Below are positions 7,600-14,474 of a DNA stretch of 23,065 nucleotides, in pieces. The notes under the pieces were generated by a model that did not search any database, was not told where the DNA came from, and saw only the letters and a list, made by a program, of their open reading frames with translations. Source of the DNA: an uncultured Porphyromonas sp. (GTDB lineage: Bacteria; Bacteroidota; Bacteroidia; Bacteroidales; Porphyromonadaceae); contig NZ_CAJZFJ010000033.1 in assembly GCF_915070105.1 (NCBI RefSeq), positions 1-23,065 of the forward strand, read 5' to 3'. Position 1 is the stretch's first letter. Each line of letters begins with the position of its first letter. The translations under genes and the position numbers were made by a program.

Positions 7600-9561
7600 A
7601 TGGAAGAGACTTCATCGAGGTGGTCATTTAAGCCCCTCCTAGCACAGTGTCGTCTGCTCGTCCTGCGCCTACTCCTTGCCCTGGTTCTCTATACCCTATG
7701 CCGAGGCATCTTCTACCTATATAATAGGGATCTCCTCGACCTAAGTACCACTGGGGAGATCGGGCGTATCTTCGTCGGAGGCTTTCGCTTTGACCTTAGT
7801 GCGATTCTCTATACACAGCTTCTGCTGACTCTCCTTAGTCTACTGCCCCTGCGGGTGGCCTATAGCCCCGTCTATCAGAGGGCGATGACCTGGATCTATC
7901 GCTTCACGATCATTCTTGCCCTCATCCTTAACCTCGGGGATACGGTCTACTACCGCTTTACGCTGAGGCGTACGACCCTCTCTGTCCTAGAGGAGTTCCA
8001 TGCGGAGAACCCACTGCACTTCCTGCGTTTCTTCATCGACTACTGGGGGATAACGATTGTAGGGGTCGTCCTAATCGCCCTCTTTATCCTCATAGAGCGT
8101 AGGCTCCCCCGTCCGAAGACCTATCCCAAGGGTCGTGTCTGGCCCGTCTACCTAACCTCGGCAGGTCTACTTGCCATGGGGATCTATCTCTCTATCGCTG
8201 GGGGGCGAGGAGGCTTCACGTCGGAGACTCGTCCGATCACGATGAGCAATGCTGCCCTCTATATCCAGCAACCCCAGCAGCGGGCTATGGTGCTCAATAC
8301 TCCGTTTTGCTTGATTCGTACGCTTGGTAAGAGTAGCTTGCCTGAGCTGACCTATATGCCCTTTTCCGAGGTAGAGAAGTATTTCAGTCCGATCTATACC
8401 CCTGGACATACACCTCACTCGGGGATGTTCCGAGGGCGTAACGTGGTCTTCATTATCTGGGAGAGCTTGGCTCGTGAATGGGTCGGTGCGCTCAATCGGG
8501 ATATAAAGGGCTACAAGGGATATACCCCCTTCATCGACTCGCTCATCGAGCGTTCCTATGTCTTTGAGAACGCCTATGCCAATGGGGGGAAGTCCATTGA
8601 TGCGATGCCCTCCATCTTCACCTCTATTATCTCACCTAACGTATCCTTCGTCCTGTCGGTCTACTCAGGGAATGATCTCCCCTCTCTACCCCGAAGGCTG
8701 TCAGAGATGGGCTACACTACCGCCTTCTTCCATGGAGCCCCCAATGGATCTATGGGCTTCGATGCCTTCACCCGACAGGTAGGTGTTAGTCGCTACTATG
8801 GGATGACGGAGTATAACAATGCTAAGGACTACGATGGGCAGTGGGGGATCTGGGATGAGAAGTTCCTGCAGTATGTCGCTAAGGAGCTCGGTACGCTACC
8901 TCAGCCCTTCTTCGCAGCAGAGTTCACGCTCTCCTCACACCATCCCTTCCAAGTGCCAGATGAATATAAGTCTCTGCTGCCCAAGGGATCACATCCGATG
9001 CATCAGGTGATCGCCTATTCGGATATGGCACTACGTCGCTTCTTTGAGACAGCGAGCAAGCAACCCTGGTACGAGAATACCCTCTTCGTTATCGTGGCAG
9101 ATCATGCAGTGCCAGGGGCGTTGGATGAGTACAAGACGACGTCTGGTATCTTCCGTGTGCCGATTATCCTCTTCGACCCGAGAGGACAGCTCGTAGGACG
9201 TGAGCCCCATCAGGTCGTGTCTCAGACAGACCTCTATCCGACGATCCTCGATCTCGTGGGGGATACGCATCCGATGGTAGCCTTTGGTAGCTCTGTCTTT
9301 GACCCTAATCGTCCCCGCTTCACGGTGCAGGAGATCGATGGCATGCATCAGATGATCGAGGGTGACTGGCTCCTGCAATTTGATGGTATACAGCCCAGGG
9401 CTCTCTATAACCTCCGTACTGATCCAAGGCAGACGACCGATCTCCAGGATCAACCCAATACCCCTCTACCCGCAATGCTCCTTCGTCTCAAGGCATACCT
9501 GCAGGAGTACACACATCGTATGAGGGAAAACCGCCTCATCTCCCTTGAGCCTAGCCGATAG
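7600..9561 (+). CDS. LtaS-like membrane phosphotransferase/sulfatase-fold enzyme
   Basis: 653 residues. About five membrane helices occupy residues 15-200 (clusters near 17-40, 62-85, 97-113, 148-166, 182-200), then a periplasmic alkaline-phosphatase/sulfatase-fold domain (about 278-620). Metal and catalytic residues can be placed against LtaS: E288 in FIIWES (LtaS E255), the nucleophile as S332 in GGKSIDAMPS (LtaS uses T300; spacing 44 versus 45), H447/H448 in SSHHPF, and D501-H502 in VADHA. The family moves glycerol-phosphate or phosphoethanolamine-like groups, or hydrolyses them. A Gram-negative cell has no lipoteichoic acid, so the real job is probably modification of a lipid or surface glycan headgroup (inference). 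Own promoter at 7550 and a hairpin downstream at 9632 make it look monocistronic. Confidence 0.88.
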   Translation: MEETSSRWSFKPLLAQCRLLVLRLLLALVLYTLCRGIFYLYNRDLLDLSTTGEIGRIFVGGFRFDLSAILYTQLLLTLLSLLPLRVAYSPVYQRAMTWIYRFTIILALILNLGDTVYYRFTLRRTTLSVLEEFHAENPLHFLRFFIDYWGITIVGVVLIALFILIERRLPRPKTYPKGRVWPVYLTSAGLLAMGIYLSIAGGRGGFTSETRPITMSNAALYIQQPQQRAMVLNTPFCLIRTLGKSSLPELTYMPFSEVEKYFSPIYTPGHTPHSGMFRGRNVVFIIWESLAREWVGALNRDIKGYKGYTPFIDSLIERSYVFENAYANGGKSIDAMPSIFTSIISPNVSFVLSVYSGNDLPSLPRRLSEMGYTTAFFHGAPNGSMGFDAFTRQVGVSRYYGMTEYNNAKDYDGQWGIWDEKFLQYVAKELGTLPQPFFAAEFTLSSHHPFQVPDEYKSLLPKGSHPMHQVIAYSDMALRRFFETASKQPWYENTLFVIVADHAVPGALDEYKTTSGIFRVPIILFDPRGQLVGREPHQVVSQTDLYPTILDLVGDTHPMVAFGSSVFDPNRPRFTVQEIDGMHQMIEGDWLLQFDGIQPRALYNLRTDPRQTTDLQDQPNTPLPAMLLRLKAYLQEYTHRMRENRLISLEPSR

Positions 9562-9631
9562 CTAGGTAATTTATATGGGGGCTCTAGTCGTGAAGCATCC
9601 TAGGCGAAGGCCTACCCGTAGGTCTACCCAA

Positions 9632-9673
9632 AGAGAGCGGAGATACACCAGTATAGGCGTATCTCCGCTCTCT
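9632..9673 (+). terminator. 15-bp stem hairpin downstream of the LtaS-like gene
   Basis: AGAGAGCGGAGATAC (9632-9646), 12-base loop, and its exact complement GTATCTCCGCTCTCT (9659-9673). The flanks AAA and GGCTTT can extend it with a bulge. The T-run is weak, so it could be a terminator or a 3' end-stabilising structure. Confidence 0.6.
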
Positions 9674-9728
9674 GGCTTTGGTGGGGTATAGAGTGTTGCA
9701 TGTGAGGGATATAATGATGGGAAAATGC

Positions 9729-9736
9729 TATCTTTG
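9729..9736 (+). promoter_or_regulatory. Promoter -7 element TATCTTTG for the first lipoprotein gene
   Basis: Matches TAnnTTTG and lies past the 9632 hairpin. Transcription would start near 9743. The only obvious upstream TTG (9695) is too far, so the -33 box is unclear. Confidence 0.5.
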
Positions 9737-10035
9737 TGGTGGAGTTCGCCACACACGATCCCATCACACCCGTACTGAATAGGACACGATAGCCCCTATT
9801 CTTACCCCGTGCTCCGCCCTGAGGATACTCCCCAACTAGAGACACAATGTAGGTAACATGAGCCAGTGCATAGCTATGTACAGGCTCCTACTCCCTCTCC
9901 CTGTAGTATTCTCCTAGTCAGCTCTTCATGAGGTAGGGATATGATGGTTATACCTCCTCGTGTCTCACGACTCAAGATATTAATATATCCATGTCGTCCA
10001 AGGAGGTGGGCTCGGCACACTATGCACCTAATGTA

Positions 10036-12084
10036 ATGAGACAAAACATCACTAGATCTGGTCTCAGCCTCTGCCTATTGGCCCTCCTCAGTCTCCTCGT
10101 GAGCTGTCGTAAGGAGCCAATCGAGCAGCCGAGACCACAGAGTACCCAGCAGAGCATCCAGCTAGATCTCTCTGGAGCGATTGACGAGGCAAAGTCTTTC
10201 GACTACACTTTTGGCAGTCAAGACAAGACATCGAGACCACACCTGCATTCCATCCAAGGACTTACTGTCCACTTCTTCCTACGTAGACCTGAGCCCCACG
10301 CTAGGGTTCTACACTTCGCTCTAGGTCAAGAGTATTGGCACCTAGAGAGGACATCGAGTGGGGTCACTATGAAGACTAAGCAGAGTGTCGAGGTCGGTAT
10401 AGGTGCTGGTGGGCTAGACCTGACGAAGGGCGACTGGCTCTTTACAGCATTTATCGGGGGACGCTATGTGAATGGAGAGCTCAACTTCAGCCCCGGTGAG
10501 AACTATGATGATAACTTGGGCGGAGATAAAGCTCGCATTGATATCCCCTACTGCACGAATTGGCAGCGTATCACCATCGAGAATAGAGGTACGGCGAAGG
10601 CTCCTGCACTCTGGCTCCAGAGCAAAGGGCTCCAGTTCGTCCCTATGGGCTCCCTCATCCGTGTGCGCCTCTCTAGTGATATAGAGGGAGAGGAGAGTGA
10701 GGAAGCCACACAGGTCGGACAGCTTGCTCTCATCTCCGAGGATCCTGACTTCGGAGGGGATGTGTCATTTAACCCAGCAGTGGCTCGGGAGGGTGATAGA
10801 CCTACTATGGTGAATAATGCGCCAGATAGGAGTGTCTTCGCCTATCGTGTGCACGCAATGGTACCATCTAGCTCTGATATGAAGCTTCGCCCCAACTATC
10901 GGCCTGTCGCTCTACTCTGGGGGATGAACCTATCTAAGAGTCAGGAGAAGAAGGTCAAGTTCCGTATCTCTGCCCTCGGCTATAAGCTCCGTGCCCTGAC
11001 TCCCTCCCCCCATATCCAGCAGGGTGACTACTCCGTCCAGCTGACACGCCCGATGCCTAGTGGGATGACTGGCTATATCGATGTGACACTCGTGCGCCCC
11101 AAGACCCCGCTGGAGTATATCGCCGATGCTAACCTCTCGCCAACGCCTAAGGTCCTCGCTGATCCCAATGACTCCTTCCACTCGGGCTACTATAGTCTGA
11201 ATGATATATATAGGAATAGCCAATGGGAGCGGGAGAACCTCCCCGATGGGATGTACCTCCCGGGTGTGGATGAGTGGCAGACACTCTTCCCTGGGGTGAT
11301 GTCTCCCCAGTATATTCGCTTCGATAACGACTATCCCCGTCAGACCTGTGTCGATGTCGCTAGTCTCGCAGGAGATACCTATACGGCTAAGTCTGAGTAT
11401 CGTGGTGTCGATAGGGGGGATGATAGGTATGAGGTGTATGCCCTCTGCTTCCAGCCCATATCAGAGAGCCCTATCCTCGGTACGAAAGCTCTCCATACGA
11501 AGAGGTTCTTGACAGCTATCAAGTATGAGTTCTTTGCTCCTGGTGAGCTGACGGGTTTTGTCCCTAAGGAGCAGGAGAACCCCGATGGCTATACCCTGCG
11601 AGTGACCTCCTATTACCTCGGGACAAGCCCCGAATATCAGAGTGTCACCCTCGCCGATGTTGCGAATGTGGGAGCCCCAGGCAAAAAGGGGAAGGCAGGG
11701 GCAATCAATAGAAAACTCTTCCAAGAGCCAGACCCCGAGGGGCGTCGTCGTGTCGTCTACTTCCCCATGACGGGCTATGGAATCAGTCAAGGAGGGCGGA
11801 CAGCGCAGGCGATTAATCTCTTCCTCCGAGGTAAGACGAAGGATGCGACAAGGACTGCCTATGAGCAGCTCATCAGGGAGGGTTGTGTCACGGACAATAG
11901 GATCGCAGAGACTGCCGACTCGTACTATGTGCTTAAGGGGAAAGATAAGGAGGGTAGCTACTGGCATCTCGTGCTCAATAAGCAGAATGGTATCGGGCGT
12001 GGCCCCAACTATGGCTCAAGTAAGGCGAAGTGGGATACAAAGCACTACCCTGTCGTCCGACCCTTTGTCCGCTTTGCCCGCTAG
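10036..12084 (+). CDS. Fimbrillin-like surface lipoprotein, first of three paralogs
   Basis: 682 residues from ATG 10036; the frame is open from ATG 9991 (15 more residues), but starting at 10036 puts a normal lipoprotein signal at the very N-terminus (MRQNITRSG, hydrophobic core, LLVSC with lipidated C24). No enzyme motif is seen. The middle shows WLFTAFIGG, KGLQFVPMGSLIRVRLS and DVSFNP, which line up with WYMCAVIGG, GAVPFRPQGVILRIKLG and SFDLSP in the two downstream lipoproteins. The C-terminal part begins with the shared PLEYI (358-362) and has LPDGMYLPGVDEWQTLFPG (402-420), matching GQHLPTVEEACSVFP downstream, and ends in VRPFVRFAR. The layout recalls Bacteroidota fimbrillin-family N-domains joined to a Fibrobacter-major-paralog-like end; both fold calls are inference. 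Longer and diverged compared with its neighbours. Confidence 0.75.
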   Translation: MRQNITRSGLSLCLLALLSLLVSCRKEPIEQPRPQSTQQSIQLDLSGAIDEAKSFDYTFGSQDKTSRPHLHSIQGLTVHFFLRRPEPHARVLHFALGQEYWHLERTSSGVTMKTKQSVEVGIGAGGLDLTKGDWLFTAFIGGRYVNGELNFSPGENYDDNLGGDKARIDIPYCTNWQRITIENRGTAKAPALWLQSKGLQFVPMGSLIRVRLSSDIEGEESEEATQVGQLALISEDPDFGGDVSFNPAVAREGDRPTMVNNAPDRSVFAYRVHAMVPSSSDMKLRPNYRPVALLWGMNLSKSQEKKVKFRISALGYKLRALTPSPHIQQGDYSVQLTRPMPSGMTGYIDVTLVRPKTPLEYIADANLSPTPKVLADPNDSFHSGYYSLNDIYRNSQWERENLPDGMYLPGVDEWQTLFPGVMSPQYIRFDNDYPRQTCVDVASLAGDTYTAKSEYRGVDRGDDRYEVYALCFQPISESPILGTKALHTKRFLTAIKYEFFAPGELTGFVPKEQENPDGYTLRVTSYYLGTSPEYQSVTLADVANVGAPGKKGKAGAINRKLFQEPDPEGRRRVVYFPMTGYGISQGGRTAQAINLFLRGKTKDATRTAYEQLIREGCVTDNRIAETADSYYVLKGKDKEGSYWHLVLNKQNGIGRGPNYGSSKAKWDTKHYPVVRPFVRFAR

Positions 12085-12153
12085 GTAAAGGTGTACATCC
12101 ACTAGTCCCAGGATGAGTAGAGATATAAGTGTGATGAGTACCGGAGTATTGTG

Positions 12154-12161
12154 TATCTTTG
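12154..12161 (+). promoter_or_regulatory. Promoter -7 element TATCTTTG for duplicated lipoprotein gene A
   Basis: Matches TAnnTTTG within TTGTGTATCTTTGCCCGCAA, a word repeated exactly before gene B at 14288-14307. Predicted start near 12168, leaving a leader of about 167 bases. Confidence 0.65.
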
Positions 12162-12190
12162 CCCGCAATTTGATCTCATGATCTCTTTCA

Positions 12191-12283
12191 TTACCACGAA
12201 AATATATGGTCTTTGGAGTATCCCTCCAGAGGATAGTCTATCCTCATAATCATAATCTCACCGAGGAATGAGCCAATGACCAA
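12191..12283 (+). promoter_or_regulatory. Conserved 93-base leader block of lipoprotein gene A
   Basis: Differs from the leader of gene B (14331-14423) at only two bases (12238 and 12268), while the 50 bases between it and the start codon have drifted. It contains the palindrome GAGGATAG-T-CTATCCTC (12229-12245) and an alternative pairing TATCC with GGATA just before it, so two mutually exclusive hairpins are possible. This may be a regulatory RNA or protein-binding leader, or simply part of the recent duplication. Confidence 0.45.
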
Positions 12284-12334
12284 ATTTTCCACTTCATCAA
12301 CTAATGTCCATGTGACACAACAACTAGACTATAC

Positions 12335-14128
12335 ATGATTAGACTAACAAAGATCATCCTAGTATTTCTAGTACTAGTAGGGCTGATGGGTTGCAATAAG
12401 CAGAGCGACCCGGATTTGGCTCAAGCAAGTAAAGAACACTACACAATTAGCTTCGCGACGGAAGGAATTGGAGAAGAACTCCGAGTGGCAGGACTGCCCA
12501 GCATCCCCGTAGGCTCAGACGGTAGGAGGATTAGCAAGCTTTTAGCTGACGACATCACTCAGGTACCAGTACACTGCGTGTTCCGCAGCTCTACGGGCGA
12601 GTCCTTTGCCCAGACACTCCTATGGGATCGTATTTCTGGGACACAAAGACTGCGTCTCCGCGCCTTTGAACTCACTATCCCTGCAGGTGTCGATATTTCA
12701 CCTCGCTCCTCTGCGACATGGTATATGTGTGCCGTCATAGGTGGCGATCTGGATGCTACAGGCAAGAAGGTGAACGTGGCGCAGACCGACCTGCGCACGT
12801 CTCTTAAGCCCATGAATAGTGCTACCCCTAATAGCATCGTTGTTCCCTGGGTTTCTCCATGGATGGAGTTAGCACGCTCAGAGTATGAAGGGAAGATACA
12901 GGTAACGACTAAGGGTGCTGTGCCCTTCCGCCCACAGGGTGTGATCCTCCGAATCAAGCTAGGTAATCAGGTCGAGAACAAGACGGCTGTGACACTCGAT
13001 GGCCCACTCGTTATTCAGTCGAATGCCTTTGATGATGAGGGTAGCTTTGACCTGAGCCCCTCCAGCATAGTCGGAGGTGATATGCCTCGGTGGGTCGCTA
13101 AGTCAGCAGAGGGCGATGCCTTCCTCAAGTATGATCTCGCTTCTCCCCATGCACTCCAATACAACAAGCTCGACGAAGATAAGACCTATCTCGTGTGGAT
13201 CATGCCTAAGGCAGGTGTCGTGAAAGCAGAGACCACGGTCTATCTAGGAGGTAAGTTCGATGATGCTATGATCCAGCATCCGACCCCGTACTTCCTTACC
13301 GACTATCAGCGGAAGACAACCGTCGCTTCACTGCGGAATGGTCAGATACGTAGCCTCACTGCTCAGGCGACTCAGCGAGTCAAGCTTCCGCTGGAGTACA
13401 TCACTGAGGTGAATGGGCCTACTAGGTATGTCTCTAGTGTGGCTGATGTACTAGCTTTACGTAAGTTGATACCAGCCGGACAGCATCTGCCCACCGTAGA
13501 GGAGGCATGTAGTGTCTTCCCCTTTTGGGGAGGTAGGCCTGCTCGCGCATTTGTGGATCCATGGAATGAAACCGAGTACCAGGATGTTGACGAGGTTATT
13601 GAATGGGGGGGATACCCTGAGCAGACCTATAAGAGTGATTTTGGAAATACAGGTGTGCCACCTGCCCAGTTAGGTGATACTTATGCTCTTCGGTATAAGA
13701 ATAGTCCTTTCCGTTCAGCATGGAGGTATCACTGGTACGATGCAGGGGGAAATAACTCTGAGCTCGAGATCTCTTGTTGTTGGGTACCTCTTTGGGAATC
13801 CGTAACCCTCAGTACGCTCCGGGATCCTAGCTGGTGGAACACCCACCCAGAGAGGAATATTACCCGACTCTTCGTTGAGTTCTCGGACTCGGTAGATTAT
13901 TATGGCAATGGTTTAGGTCCCTATGGATTTTTTACGTACCTAGCCTATTGGGGAATACAAAAGAATGGGAAGCCATTCCTTTATGGTTCTCTAAATCAGG
14001 GGGAATCTACGGGCCAAATTGTTACGAAGATAGAAGTATCTGATCACTTGCCTAGAGGTGTTGATGGAGGTACTGGGGGATTCACTTCCATTAGCCTATG
14101 GACTCGACCTTTCTACGACAAAAGGTAA
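12335..14128 (+). CDS. Fimbrillin-like surface lipoprotein, duplicated copy A
   Basis: 597 residues. Lipoprotein signal MIRLTKIILVFLVLVGLMGC with lipidated C20. The body (21-350) is beta-rich without enzyme motifs: WYMCAVIGG (129-137), VPFRPQGVILRIKLG (196-210), SFDLSPSS (237-244). After VKLPLEYITE (349-358) comes a C-terminal domain with GQHLPTVEEACSVFPF (382-397), ALRYKNSPFRSAWRYHW (451-467), YWGIQKNGKPF (538-548) and the end GFTSISLWTRPFYDKR. Residues 14-297 are identical to copy B 2,140 bases downstream; from 359 on the two differ widely except in those islands. Own promoter and strong terminator, so transcribed alone. Surface exposure, adhesion or fimbria-tip roles are guesses from family resemblance; the lipoprotein call is solid. 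Confidence 0.8.
   Translation: MIRLTKIILVFLVLVGLMGCNKQSDPDLAQASKEHYTISFATEGIGEELRVAGLPSIPVGSDGRRISKLLADDITQVPVHCVFRSSTGESFAQTLLWDRISGTQRLRLRAFELTIPAGVDISPRSSATWYMCAVIGGDLDATGKKVNVAQTDLRTSLKPMNSATPNSIVVPWVSPWMELARSEYEGKIQVTTKGAVPFRPQGVILRIKLGNQVENKTAVTLDGPLVIQSNAFDDEGSFDLSPSSIVGGDMPRWVAKSAEGDAFLKYDLASPHALQYNKLDEDKTYLVWIMPKAGVVKAETTVYLGGKFDDAMIQHPTPYFLTDYQRKTTVASLRNGQIRSLTAQATQRVKLPLEYITEVNGPTRYVSSVADVLALRKLIPAGQHLPTVEEACSVFPFWGGRPARAFVDPWNETEYQDVDEVIEWGGYPEQTYKSDFGNTGVPPAQLGDTYALRYKNSPFRSAWRYHWYDAGGNNSELEISCCWVPLWESVTLSTLRDPSWWNTHPERNITRLFVEFSDSVDYYGNGLGPYGFFTYLAYWGIQKNGKPFLYGSLNQGESTGQIVTKIEVSDHLPRGVDGGTGGFTSISLWTRPFYDKR
12383..13158 (+). repeat. 776-base block identical to 14523-15298 (tandem duplication, left copy)
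   Basis: Read line by line, bases 12383-13158 match 14523-15298 with no difference at a constant offset of 2,140, including all synonymous sites. A few substitutions follow to about 13408, then the copies diverge. Bases just before the block (signal peptide, part of leader) also carry differences. Confidence 0.95.
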
Positions 14129-14140
14129 GAGAAGATCTAG

Positions 14141-14188
14141 AACAGGGAGGGGGCAAGAGTCATTAATGGCTCTTGCCCCCTCCCTGTT
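14141..14188 (+). terminator. Strong 19-bp stem terminator after lipoprotein gene A
   Basis: AACAGGGAGGGGGCAAGAG (14141-14159), a 10-base loop, and its exact complement (14170-14188) followed by a short T-run. It starts 13 bases after the stop and its core recurs after gene B. Confidence 0.85.
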
Positions 14189-14293
14189 TGATACTCCTTG
14201 TTGTCCTGCCCTTTATCTACTAGGGATAGGCTGGCAGAGTTAACCCTATGGTGAGGTAAGTAATGAAATAGGCTGGGTATTAGAGTAATTGTG

Positions 14294-14301
14294 TATCTTT
14301 G
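14294..14301 (+). promoter_or_regulatory. Promoter -7 element TATCTTTG for duplicated lipoprotein gene B
   Basis: Sits 2,140 bases from the equivalent element of gene A in the same word TTGTGTATCTTTGCCCGCAA; sequence upstream has diverged, yet the element is kept. Confidence 0.65.
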
Positions 14302-14330
14302 CCCGCAAATAGGTCTCTTAGCCACTTTTG

Positions 14331-14423
14331 TTACCACGAAAATATATGGTCTTTGGAGTATCCCTCCAGAGGATAGTTTATCCTCATAATCATAATCTCA
14401 CCGAGGATTGAGCCAATGACCAA
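14331..14423 (+). promoter_or_regulatory. Conserved 93-base leader block of lipoprotein gene B
   Basis: Counterpart of 12191-12283 with two substitutions, one of which breaks one pair of the central palindrome (GAGGATAG-T-TTATCCTC). Confidence 0.45.
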
Positions 14424-14474
14424 GTATCTCACTTTATCAAATAGTGTCCATGTGGCACAACAGTTTAGAAACGC

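Larger units (their letters stand above)
9562..10035. other. Intergenic region before the first lipoprotein gene
   Basis: About 470 bases with the hairpin at 9632-9673, a promoter element at 9729-9736 and then a long untranslated leader of about 290 bases. The leader can form GAATAGG/CCTATTC (9777-9783 with 9795-9801) and GAGGTA/TACCTC near 9930-9957. No gene is seen. Confidence 0.5.
14129..14474. other. Intergenic region between the duplicated lipoprotein genes
   Basis: Holds the terminator (14141-14188), the promoter element (14294-14301) and the conserved leader (14331-14423). No gene is seen. Confidence 0.6.

Noticed and set aside
9991..10035. Start of the first lipoprotein at ATG 9991
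   Set aside because: Possible, but it would put 15 polar residues ahead of a normal lipoprotein signal; ATG 10036 gives a standard length. Kept as an alternative.
12559..12957. 132-codon minus-strand frame repeated at 14699-15097
   Set aside because: It is duplicated only because it lies inside the identical block opposite the lipoprotein genes; its composition is non-protein-like.
12154..14301. Invertible (phase-variable) promoter
   Set aside because: The two promoters are in direct orientation and no flanking inverted repeats or recombinase gene are seen.
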